21,316 bases of DNA, from positions 652,489 to 673,804 of the forward strand of contig BFEA01000319.1 in the NCBI GenBank assembly GCA_003427395.1. The letters run 5' to 3'. The notes beneath the pieces were generated by a model, which searched no databases, was not told the origin of the DNA, and saw only the letters and a list, made by a program, of their open reading frames with translations. This stretch comes from Chara braunii. Its lineage: Eukaryota > Streptophyta > Charophyceae > Charales > Characeae. Made by a program: the position numbers and the translations under genes. Shown here piece after piece: positions 8,911-16,894 of the stretch. Within the stretch, counting starts at the first letter, position 1, and each line of letters begins with the position of its first letter.

Positions 8911-9917
8911 TACATGGAGAGGGCGGTGAGCTGGATGGAGGGGTCAATAATACCCAATCCTCCTTTCGTTTTTGGTTGAATGACAGATAGCCAAGCCACA
9001 CGGCTAATGACGTGCTGAAGCTCATGATTGCCTCTCCATAAGAGTGTTGCTACCTGTTTCTGAATGGTCCTCAATGCTGGTTTGCCCAGAGGCCATATTG
9101 CAAATTTGTACCATAACGAGGCCAGGATCACATTGTTGATGACCAGCGTACGGCCTATGAGGGAGGTCTGCTTATTTTTCCACAGGGACAATTTTTGTAG
9201 CACAGGTGTCATAACCCATTCATCCTTATTGCTTGGGTTCCTCGTGGCGCCCAATTGCACCCCCAAAACTCTGATGGGAGTCTGGGAAGGGAGCCACTTA
9301 ACTCTGGGGGATTCGGGGGGTCTTCCCCCTTGATAATGTATCCACCAACCCAGTGTTTTACTTCCCCAGTTGACCTCCATATCCGAAACTTCAGCAAAAC
9401 GGTCCATCAACATTTTGATCGCCGACATATTTTCCTGTGTTGCGTCCATCATTATCGTCAGGTCGTCTGCAAACAGGGAACAGATCGGGATTGCATCCTC
9501 TGTGATCTCTGCAATCACTATTCTTTTGAGGTCCTTATGTGCTCGGAGGTTCGCCGTCAGTGCCTCCATGACAATGACAAACAAAAAAGGGGCAATCGGG
9601 TCTCCTTGCCGAACGGAACGCTGCAAATGGATGGGTTGGGCTACATTGCCATTGACTTGTACCCGGGTTGTTGCGTTTTGGTGAAGGATGGTTATCCATT
9701 TGCGCATGTTTGGCCCAAAATTCAATTTTTCCATGCATTTGTCCAAAAGGAACCAGTCAACGTGGTCATAGGCTTTCTCAAAGTTTATGAACACGAAAGC
9801 TGCGTTTCTTTTGGATTGCCTCGAGATCTTGAGCACCTCATTTACTAGTAGGATATTGTCTTGTATATGTATGCTTTTGATGAATCCTGTTTGATTAGGG
9901 TGTATTATTTTCTCCAT
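8910..9917 (-). pseudogene. LINE2 ORF2 reverse transcriptase domain, active-site Asp lost
   Basis: A 335-codon frame covers most of the RT: HPNQTGFIK, motif A INFEKAYDHVDW, motif B RQGDPIAPFLF, motif C LFADD, then LGWWIHYQGG, the thumb motif LSLWKNKQTSLIGRTLVIN and KGGLGIIDP. In motif A the catalytic position, normally Asp (xDxEKAYD), is Asn encoded by AAC at 9785-9783; a single G-to-A change from GAC would explain this. The RT domain really begins further right (about 10050) with YKKGDQTNIRNYKPITLL, separated by one or two frameshifts. The apparent start residue is therefore internal. Confidence 0.9.
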
Positions 9918-10021
9918 GACTCCTATCAGTCGGTTTGCCAGGGGATTTTGCCAGCATTTTTCATACCACCATGAGCAGTGTAATTGGTTTGTAATTCCTT
10001 ATGTTTGTCTGGTCTCCCTTC

Positions 10022-11167
10022 TTATAGAGAGACCTCCCAGAACAAGTGTATTTTAGTTAGGTCTGTTGGGTTCTGGGAGGGTTCTTGTTGGTGCATAGCT
10101 TGCAGATTGTGTTGCAGTTCAATTTCGTAAGCATGTCTTTTGGTTGTTAAAAGTTTCGAAAAGTCTTTGCATTTTTTTGCCAGGAACGCTAAACCGTTGT
10201 TAAACCAGGTTATTGTGTCTTTGATTACTTTCTTCTGTTCATGCCAATATGTCCAGACATCTTTAAGATAAGTAAGGATGGGACCCATTGCTAGGAGAGA
10301 GGTGTTTAGTTTGTAATACCCAGGCCCCTGGTCCGGTTTCTTTCGGAACGCCAGTCTGACCACACACATAGCGTGATCAAGGCCCGGGTATGGGTTTGGT
10401 GGGAAAATTCCTGCCAGCTGGAGGGCTCTCTCCATTTTCTCTGAAATTAAAATAAGGTCAATCCTTGAGCGGGATTGCCTGTTAGACTGGCTATTTCGGA
10501 AGCAAGTGTTCATTTGCTTGGATGGGAAAGATCTGCGGAACGTATCATAGACATTCAAGGATGTTGTAAGGTCTGCGATTATATTCTTGTCCTCTTCTAC
10601 GTATCTTGGGCAGGGGGAGGGGAGGCGTCACCGGTCCATCCATCTGTCCGGGGCTGCGTTAAAGTCTCCCGCAATTACTACGGGTATTCCTTCGTGGGTT
10701 TGTGTTTTCAGATTTTCGAAAAAGGCCTTCCTGTCACCCACGTCGTTTGACCCATATACACATATAATGTCGACTACTTCTATTTCCAGCATTGCCAGAA
10801 TCGATACCCATCATCCGTGCGGGTTTGCTGCCCAGTTTAATGGTTTCACTCTTGAACCTGGGGGTAGCCAAATGGCCACCCCTGCGCTGCCTGCCCTCGG
10901 GGCGTGGGCTCTGAAGGATTGATGAGGCCAGAACTGTTGGTGTATATAGTGGTGATCCGGGGTATCCATCAGATCGGTTTCTTGTACACAGACAATATCT
11001 GGCCATTCTTTCCCCCCCACCCCCTGAAGTTGTTCGTAGATCGCTTGTCTCTTGTTTGGACCAGCTGTGGCGAGTCCATTAACGTTGATTAGGTCTAAGT
11101 ATGATGCCCTTTTTTCTTTGATCCAGTCCTTCTCCTTTCCATAAAGCGCATTTATTAGATCCATCAT
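10022..11167 (-). pseudogene. LINE2 ORF2 AP-endonuclease domain and linker
   Basis: ORF2 opens at a double ATG (11167-11162). The endonuclease shows LINVNGLA (Asn motif), DIVCVQETDL (catalytic Glu), VVDIICVYG, VIAGDFN, SRIDLILIS and LDHAMCVV, where the canonical SDH is LDH. This is the EEP-fold nuclease that nicks the target strand in L1-like elements. Two TGA codons interrupt it: 10813-10811 (before WVSI) and 10630-10628 (after WMDR); both could derive from CGA or TGG. The frame closes at 10022 where a frameshift leads into the RT. Confidence 0.88.
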
Positions 11168-11256
11168 TCAAATTTAGAAAAGCATTTCCTTGCTCGCCCC
11201 CCTACATGCTCTCCCATTTTGCATTATCCAATTCTGAGGGAGCCTTCAGCGAGCTC
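11168..11256. other. Short spacer between head-to-head LINE2 and LINE3
   Basis: This lies upstream of the LINE2 ORF2 ATG and contains in-frame stops directly before it. No ORF or regulatory motif is recognised. Confidence 0.4.
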
Positions 11257-11312
11257 CTCCTGAGATTTGTAATACAATGGGATGCTCCTGAGATTTGTAA
11301 TACAATGGGATG
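11257..11312. repeat. Perfect 28-bp tandem duplication at the LINE3 5' break
   Basis: CTCCTGAGATTTGTAATACA plus eight more bases (ending GATG) occurs at 11257-11284 and again at 11285-11312 without mismatch. The last four bases, GATG, overlap the first recognisable LINE3 codons (GAT GAC, the two Asp of RT motif C). The core AATACAATGG is also found a third time at 11356-11365 inside LINE3. Confidence 0.9.
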
Positions 11313-12573
11313 ACATATCTCTCATGGTTGATGCCTCACATTAAAATCTTGAGGCAATACAATGGATTATGGATGAGTTTTGTAAACTATCAGACATGAG
11401 GGTGGACTGGGGAATAAAACCCTAGGTTGGTGGATCCACTACCAAGGAGTTAGGCCACCAGAAAGACCAATGATCAAATGACTCCCTATGGATTCCCCAG
11501 TGAGGGTTCTTGGGATTTCTCTTTCAGCCCTAGGCAAACCAGCATCCAACAGTGAAGGGATTCTGAAACACGCACTCTCAAAACTTGAATTATGGAAAGA
11601 TAAACATACCTCATTGTTAGGAAGATCTTTAGCAATTAATAATGCGGTCATCGCCACTATTTGGTATAAATCTGTCGTTTGAGCGTTTGGTAAAATATCC
11701 ATCAAAATTCTGCAGAGGCAATTAGTAGCATTTCTTTGACAAGGCAATCATGAGTCCAAAAATGTTCTCAGTAGAGTGACATGACAATCAATAACTCAAC
11801 CTAAATCCATAGGTGGTTTGGGCATAATCGACCCTACCACCCAAGCGAAGACCCTCTCAATCCAATGGATTAAGCGCCTCCTTTTCAATCCCCAAACACC
11901 GTGGAGTATCCTAGCTTGTGAGCAGATCAGACGCCTTGCTCCTCCCACTCCAGAAGAGGTTGACCCCCTAATGTGGTTGGAGAATCGCGCTTGGTCGCTC
12001 CCAAGGGCGTCCTCATCAGAATCTTCAGACCTTGACTTATCTTACCGCCAAGCGGCCAGAGGAGACCTATCTTGGGATCCCTTCTGGATCGACCTGCTTA
12101 AAACTTGGAGAAAACTACCTATCCCAGACAAAGTAACATTGGAGAGATGAGAAGAAGTTTGTCAACAACAATTATTCAACAATACCCTAATCAGAGATTC
12201 TCATGGTTGTACCCTAAACTGCACAGACTCCCCCTGGAAAGGTTGGATTATAAGGGAAGTCATGTGCATTAGGGATATTTGGAATAAGGACGACAATGAT
12301 TGGATCGACCCCCCAAAACTCAACGGCAAATTGAGATATTGTCACCACCAAAAGGAAGCATTGGAGCAAATAATAGATATTATTCCCTTGGATTGGGTCA
12401 GAATCTTGAGAAAAGGACCTACTCTTACTCGAAATGATTGGGTCCTCATTCATGATCAGCTAGGAATGGTAGGGAGGATTAATGAAGTGCACCCCAACGG
12501 AGATGTGTTAATGACAGTATATAATCTAGGGGAGATGGTTTCCTCAGAACTATCCCTCATCAGAGCACGAGAC
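11309..12573 (+). pseudogene. LINE3 ORF2: end of RT palm, thumb and linker
   Basis: The frame reads DDISLMVDAS, MDEFCKLSDMRVDWG and, after a one-base deletion in an A run at about 11416-11419, LGWWIHYQG, the thumb LELWKDKHTSLLGRSLAIN, GGLGIIDP, SPWKGWII, IPLDWVRILRKGP and VHPNGD. Each has a direct counterpart in LINE2. From 11419 to 12573 there is no indel; five TGA stops (11479, 11680, 11737, 11782, 12148) all fall on positions that are Trp in LINE2. Near 12573 a frameshift leads to the next block. An additional TAA near 11336 sits in the short first segment. Confidence 0.88.
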
Positions 12574-12576
12574 TGA

Positions 12577-13643
12577 TCCAAAAAGACAAATTATTCTGGA
12601 TTAGAATCTTAATGATCAAGGATAGGTGGCTGGCCTTCAAACCAAACACACCCATATCCCATCTCCCACTAGATCCAGCTAGTTGGTCCTGGTCGTCCAC
12701 GATATACCAAGGTCGCTCCCACACGGGGATTCTTCACACGCTGTCGGTAAAATCCACATATAGGATGCTGCGTCCTAGGATAAAAATCAAGGACAAAATT
12801 GAAGAACGCTGGATGGGACACCTGGATGTAAGTAAAGAGGAATTGTGATCAGTTAAATGGTTTCATTCAATGAAGACTAAACCAGCAAAAGTGGCATCCC
12901 TACAATAACAGATTTCTCACCGATGTTTACCAACCAATTATTAGATCATTGACAGAACGACACTGGAACAAAGAGGAATAGCCCTTCCCTGGTGCAAATT
13001 CTGCAGATTTGCTTTTCCGTCTAAATTAATTCCGGAAACCATAGAACATATATTCCTACAATGTCCAGGGTCGGTATGGCTATGGCGATGGTGGGACAGG
13101 ATTTGGAATCAGATTGAAACCTCCCTACCGTGGTCATGGAGTTGGAAGGCTCTCCTCCTAGAAACATGGACTCCATCATGTGAAGATAACTTCACAACTA
13201 ACCTATTCACGATCGGAAGAAGGGCTGTCATGTGGGCCATATGGTATCGCAGGTGCACATTTAAAATGGAAAATGCCAGGCTCGATGGCCCTGAGTTCAC
13301 AGATACTATCAAACAACAAGTCCAACTAGAGATTAACTCTAGATGGGATTCACTGAAGGAAAAACTTAGATTCTTAACAACAGAAAAAGATATTAGACAA
13401 CATATAAAAACATTCAATCAAAACTGGCTTGGAGGGGATCAAGGTGGTAAAATAGGGCAGGCTAAATGGTACGGAGTGTGCGATGATGCTCACGATGAGC
13501 TCCAAAGGAAGTACCACTTACAATTTAATGACTGGAGTAGTGTTGATCCTTCCATCCCCCTCAGCCCTCTATCTGAATTTCCTGATCCCTTCCCTGCATC
13601 CAAGTTGGCCTTAGTTCCTGTTTCATGGTTTGGGCTTGAGTGA
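12577..13643 (+). pseudogene. LINE3 ORF2: finger and C-terminal domain
   Basis: The frame resumes with KDKLFWIRIL and goes through DRWLAFKPNTP, LSVKSTYRMLRPR, the finger WCKFC...TIEHIFLQCP (CxxC...H...C), WRWWDRIW, GRRAVMWAIWYRRC, QNWLGGDQGG and ends VSWFGLE followed by TGA at 13641-13643. The stops inside are TGA 12846-12848 (Arg in LINE2), TAA 12906-12908 and TAG 12942-12944 (both Trp in LINE2). The final 137 codons are open. Since the LINE2 copy is degraded here, this gives the best view of the family's natural C-terminus. Confidence 0.85.
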
Positions 13644-13714
13644 TCAACTGCATCATGCTATTATGATTATCTGTGAAATCCAGTTCTGATAAATACTTTT
13701 GGAATGTTAGTACT

Positions 13715-13769
13715 GCTAGGTGTAATCGCATATCTGGCGCCCGGGCAGGGTAAAGAGGCACACCTTAGC
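13715..13769 (+). other. 3'-terminal stem-loop of LINE3
   Basis: Arms GCTAGGTGT (13715-13723) and ACACCTTAGC (13760-13769) pair with one unpaired T and enclose a 36-nt loop. Only five bases separate the second arm from the A22 tail. Its location and arm sequence correspond to the LINE2 hairpin at 6616-6649. Confidence 0.6.
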
Positions 13770-13774
13770 ATTTG

Positions 13775-13796
13775 AAAAAAAAAAAAAAAAAAAAAA
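13775..13796 (+). repeat. LINE3 poly(A) tail, A22
   Basis: An uninterrupted run of 22 A directly after the LINE3 3' stem-loop marks the element's 3' end. Confidence 0.92.
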
Positions 13797-13868
13797 GAGT
13801 AAGCTCACTGTATACGGGGACCATTTCGCCAGCAGTTCCTATTCTTAGGAGCAACAGGCGGAGGTTCC

Positions 13869-14234
13869 ATGGAAGATGCTCACCAGTCAGTGAGTGAGAG
13901 GCGCCGTCCCACCATTGCCACAACTGCGGAAGATGGGGGAGGTCAGCAAACAGTCTCTATCGTGGCCCCGGGGGGTTGGGATGATTCAGCACAGTAGCTG
14001 CAAGTGGGTAACTTCAGCCAGATTCAGCTCAAAATATCTGAGCATGGGGGAGCGTATCAGGTCAATATTCCATCTGCATTCTCGCCACATTATGTGGATG
14101 CCGCACTGTCCATGTATAGGGCCTACCTACCACCGGTTCAATCAATTTGTACTCGATAAGAAAATTCAATGTTTCCTTCAGGTAAAAATGGTTTGGTGGA
14201 GGTTGGTGCTTCAACTGGTGTATATCAAGTATAA
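13869..14234 (+). pseudogene. Unrecognised stop-broken reading frame
   Basis: From ATG 13869 a frame gives 42 codons to TAG 13995-13997, then 53 codons to TAA 14157-14159, then 24 codons to TAA 14232-14234. The sequence looks protein-like (for example HGGAYQVNIPSAFSPHYVDA), with balanced hydrophobic residues and no low complexity. No family is recognised. It could be a relic exon or part of an unknown transposon. It begins 73 bp after the LINE3 A-tail, so it belongs to whatever LINE3 inserted beside. Confidence 0.25.
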
Positions 14235-14244
14235 TTAACTGTTG

Positions 14245-14274
14245 TGCACTGCATTGTAAGAAAAATGCAGTGCA
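14245..14274. other. 11-bp perfect hairpin
   Basis: TGCACTGCATT (14245-14255) and AATGCAGTGCA (14264-14274) are perfect inverted repeats with an 8-nt loop. The hairpin lies between two broken reading frames. No T run follows, and there is no sign of a terminator; function unknown. Confidence 0.7.
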
Positions 14275-14335
14275 TGTTCAAAATCAGAAATTTGGGCCTA
14301 CTACAGCATCAATGTGCTCGTTATTTCTTCTGTCT

Positions 14336-14761
14336 ATGAAAAGAAAACGAACAGCGTCCTCTGTAGGGTCTGTACACAATTTTGACTTCATGGAGATCCC
14401 TCCCAGTGGCCATGCAACATGAGGTGTACTCAAATTAGGACTTCAGGGGATGTTTTTGAGCCTCACTACTCTCACATTCACATAAAGAATTCCAAATGTG
14501 ACAACTTCTGAAGGTTGGAAGGGGGGGTGTAACGTTCTTTACCCTACCCGAAGGGAAGATCTGGGCACGCAACCTTTTGGAGGAAAAACGTGGTGCCTCT
14601 CTTTCGACATCGACAGACTTCTTTTCTCTTCTCACGACGGACAAGCGACACTCAGTCTGAGGCTACGTTTGTGCTTAGGGTCATATGACACAAGCACTTT
14701 CCAGGATGCATTTGCTCATCTATACAACCAGACCGCAGTCCATAACGAGGTCTTAAAATGA
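14336..14761 (+). pseudogene. Unrecognised stop-broken reading frame
   Basis: From ATG 14336 the frame runs 28 codons to TGA 14420-14422, 20 codons to TAA 14483-14485, and then about 91 codons to TGA 14759-14761. Residues around the first stop (FDFMEIPPSGHAT, GVLKLGLQGMFLSL) look protein-like. A neighbouring frame across about 14530-14655 also reads well (FFTLPEGKIWARNLLEEKRG), so a frameshift is possible. No homology is recognised and coding is doubtful. Confidence 0.2.
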
Positions 14762-15175
14762 GTATTCAATTAGAAAGCATCCATTTGGTCTCCGAAGTCT
14801 CTAGGTTCATGGCTTAGAAAAATATATATCACCAATACTGCAGATACTGGGGAGGGTTTCTGGATAGACCTAGTGATCTAATTCTCCTCAATTTCAAACC
14901 CTACTTGACTCCAATTGCGCTATCTTAGCTCTAGCCGGCTCCACATACATTGGCTGCCATTGTCCTTGTCTTCTCTTCTCATAAGAAGTGTAATGGACTG
15001 GATATAGCCCACGAACCACCGTCCAGAGGCAAGGTCCAAATTGCATGCGTGCAGAAATATAGGCTGTGGAGAACGAGGATCGACGGCTAGCATCTCTTGA
15101 TCCAGACAAGTGGGACCTCGTCCCACAGGTATTCCAATTACTGAATTGAATTCAATCATTCAATTATTTTTATTA

Positions 15176-15679
15176 TTATCCTACCCCACCAGTACCTTTC
15201 CCAGCTACTTTTTCAGAGGTGTGCGGGGTAACGCGCTTGCCTGAAACGGAAGAGCGGCCACCGATAAATCGAATCGGCAGCCAGTCTTGATTTTCGGGCC
15301 GGCGTGCAGTGCCCGCGGCCGACATATGGAAAAGGTACTGGTGGTTGAAGCAGCACTGGCCGTGGGGGGAAGGACAGTGGGCTGATACGCACCGAAATGA
15401 GGCGCAAAGATGCACACAGGCCATCGGATGTGGTGGATGCTCGGGGGTGTGTACAGAACTGGTGTTCCACAGGTTTGTTCACAGCGCACCACAGAACGAG
15501 AGAGTGGAGCGAAGGGAGATGAACTGTGAAGTGCGACGGTGGGCGTCGATGCGTGTGATTATCTCGAAGGGCCCGCCGCCCAATAGCAAATTGGGTTGTT
15601 TTGTTGTGGCCCCGTTGTCGTTTTGACGACTCCGTGCTTTTGTGCACCCCTGCAGTGTGCATTGTCTTGTGCTCCTGTC
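15176..15679. other. GC-richer stretch, no gene recognised
   Basis: Composition changes at about 15176 from AT-rich to GC-rich. Long open frames exist on both strands (for example 15213-15662 minus), but their translations are Pro/Arg/His-rich and mutually antisense, as expected for GC-rich non-coding DNA. Nothing was recognised. Confidence 0.35.
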
Positions 15680-15698
15680 TTTTTTTTTGGGGGGGGGG
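15680..15698. repeat. T9-G10 double homopolymer
   Basis: Nine T followed directly by ten G, just left of the GTT microsatellite. Confidence 0.9.
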
Positions 15699-15715
15699 TC
15701 ACCCCTCCAGCGTGC

Positions 15716-15732
15716 GTTGTTGTTGTTGTTGT

Positions 15733-15793
<61 letters not shown>
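15716..15793. repeat. (GTT)n microsatellite, about 26 units
   Basis: A nearly perfect GTT repeat with a single C interruption at 15745. On the minus strand it is (AAC)n and directly follows the LINE4 3' end, so it may be that element's tail. Confidence 0.92.
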
Positions 15794-16423
15794 AACAGAA
15801 CCTTAGGGTTCCGGCTCCTTTTCCATTCTGGGGAGCATCAGTCCGGTTCCTATTCCACTGACACAACAAGTCAGAAAGGATTACAATGTATACTCACTCA
15901 CGCTCCTTCCCCTCATGGTGTGGAGGCCCGAAGGAGGACATTGATTACCTCGCGAAGGAGGGCTGTACCACCCTTCACCCCTGCCGACGTTAGCCTGTTC
16001 TTCTATGTTTCTGCTCTTATGCTATTTTGGTGCTAAACCCCTAAACCCTCGTTCACTGTAACTATGGTCTGTCCCTGTCGGATGTGTCTGAAATGGAGCA
16101 GCTGTATGTACCTATAGTGGTTGCTGGGATCGGTCTGTAATCTTGGGGATGCAAGGTAGTGAGGAGGGGTCTGTTTGACCATCGGTTAAGGTTTTTTCAT
16201 GGGATAGGAGTTGAGGTTTTGGGGCTACTGTGTTGGGGGGTCTTTTGGGCTAGTACAATATGTTGGGTAATATACGGGGGGATGTGGTTGGAGTGAGTAG
16301 TGATGTAAAGAAGATCGCCCGGGGGGGGAGGACCCGGAGGAGGAGTAAGTTTGGTGGGGCGAGAGGGGGGTTTATTGAACTGGTGGTGGATTGGTGATAC
16401 ATGTCTGGTTGGTTGGTGGCTGT

Positions 16424-16888
16424 CTACGGGTTAGTGCGGTTGTAGAGGTGTCTGGTGTCTGTGTTATGATTAGCCATTTTTTTAGGACAAGTCTGTCGTT
16501 GTTTATTGTACCAAGTAGACCATTGCCTAGTTTGGAGGTAGAGAACTTTTATTGTTTCAACTTTTTTGTCATGGTCGGTGCAAAGTTTATTGAACTGTTT
16601 CTTCCAAAGAGCGTGGATCTCAATGTCTCTTAGTTGTTTGATGATGATGAGTGGGTTTTCTGGGGTGGTGAGCCGGTCCTCGAAGGTGTTGTCGCATCTT
16701 TTCTTCCATATGGCCAATATGATAATTTTTTTAATTAGGGAGGAGAGGAAGGCTTCAAAGCTTTTGAGAGCTGGTGTTTGTTGGAGATCGAGGAATGGTG
16801 TGGCTGGGTTGATTAGGAGGGGAGATACTGTGGTTTTGTGCCATGATGTTTCTACCATCCACCTCTCAGGGGCCCATTCAGCCAGCAA
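16424..16888 (-). pseudogene. LINE4 ORF2 C-terminal domain
   Basis: A 154-codon frame contains LAIWKKRCDNTFE and IIKQLRDIEIHALWKKQ. LINE2 has LWAIWRRRCTLEM and LIKQQIQTDLRERWENT, and LINE3 MWAIWYRRCTFKM and TIKQQVQLEINSRWDS, at the matching distance. The upstream part (TSWHKTTVSPLL) lies where LINE2 and LINE3 have their post-finger Trp-rich segment. It has no stops over 460 bp, so it may be less decayed than the other copies. It lacks the finger, RT and endonuclease. Confidence 0.65.
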
Positions 16889-16894
16889 TCCTTG

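Larger units (their letters stand above)
6576..11167 (-). mobile_element. LINE2: non-LTR retrotransposon, ORF2 only, degraded
   Basis: LINE2 lies on the minus strand immediately upstream of LINE1. It contains ORF2 with endonuclease, RT, CCHC finger and Trp-rich tail, then a 3' UTR with stem-loop and A-rich tail. No ORF1 precedes ORF2: only about 90 bp separate its ATG at 11167 from a tandem duplication that abuts LINE3. ORF1 was therefore lost through 5' truncation or was never present. The protein is clearly related to LINE3 along the whole shared length but is more distant from LINE1. Stop codons, three or more frameshifts and an active-site substitution make it non-functional. Confidence 0.88.
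11309..13796 (+). mobile_element. LINE3: 5'-truncated non-LTR retrotransposon with A22 tail
   Basis: LINE3 is the plus-strand relative of LINE2. Homology starts at the two Asp of RT motif C (11309) and continues through thumb, finger and C-terminal tail to a 3' UTR with a stem-loop and an uninterrupted A22 at 13775-13796. Truncation at the 5' end with an intact A-tail is the usual outcome of incomplete target-primed reverse transcription. The unbroken A22 suggests it is younger than LINE1 and LINE2, yet it holds seven or eight nonsense codons. No clear target-site duplication was found next to the tail. Confidence 0.9.
13797..15175. other. Unassigned region after LINE3
   Basis: No protein family is recognised. 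It contains two reading frames with few stops (13869-14234 and 14336-14761), a strong hairpin between them (14245-14274) and a short palindrome GTGGGAC-CTC-GTCCCAC at 15110-15126. From 14762 on, stops are frequent in all frames and nothing else was seen. Confidence 0.4.
15716..16890 (-). mobile_element. LINE4: 3' fragment of a LINE
   Basis: Only the C-terminal part of an ORF2 and its 3' flank remain. The coding block at 16424-16888 resembles the C-termini of LINE2 and LINE3. Further left on the minus strand the sequence is C-rich and Pro-rich in translation, then ends in GAACC-TTAG-GGTTC and an (AAC)n run. The (AAC)n run is a candidate 3' tail. The right edge is where gypsy gag sequence starts, but the exact junction is not resolved. 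Confidence 0.55.

Noticed and set aside
9255-9848. 197-codon plus-strand frame inside LINE2
   Set aside because: Antisense to the LINE2 RT, whose motifs A, B and C are clear on the minus strand.
11479-12150. Alternative genetic code with TGA read as Trp in LINE3
   Set aside because: TGG is used about as often as expected at other Trp sites, and TAA and TAG also replace Trp further on. Mutation explains this better than recoding.
13797-13815. Target-site duplication for LINE3
   Set aside because: Bases after A22 (GAGTAAGCTCAC) were compared by eye with the 5' side; only a GAGCTC-like partial match was found, which is not convincing.
15110-15126. Palindrome GTGGGAC-CTC-GTCCCAC as an operator or terminator
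   Set aside because: Seven-base arms with a three-base loop can occur by chance, and no gene or T run is next to it.
15213-15662. 149-codon open frame on the minus strand
   Set aside because: Several overlapping frames on both strands are open in this GC-rich stretch; the translation is Pro/Arg/His-rich with no recognised motif.
15596-16036. Open frame with a long Val run on the plus strand
   Set aside because: The Val run is simply the GTT microsatellite; no domain flanks it.
16032-16052. Two TTTAGGG-like telomere units (CTAAACC-CCTAAACCC)
   Set aside because: Only two imperfect units; too short to claim an interstitial telomere repeat. Isolated TTAGGGTT at about 15803 and 790 are equally short.
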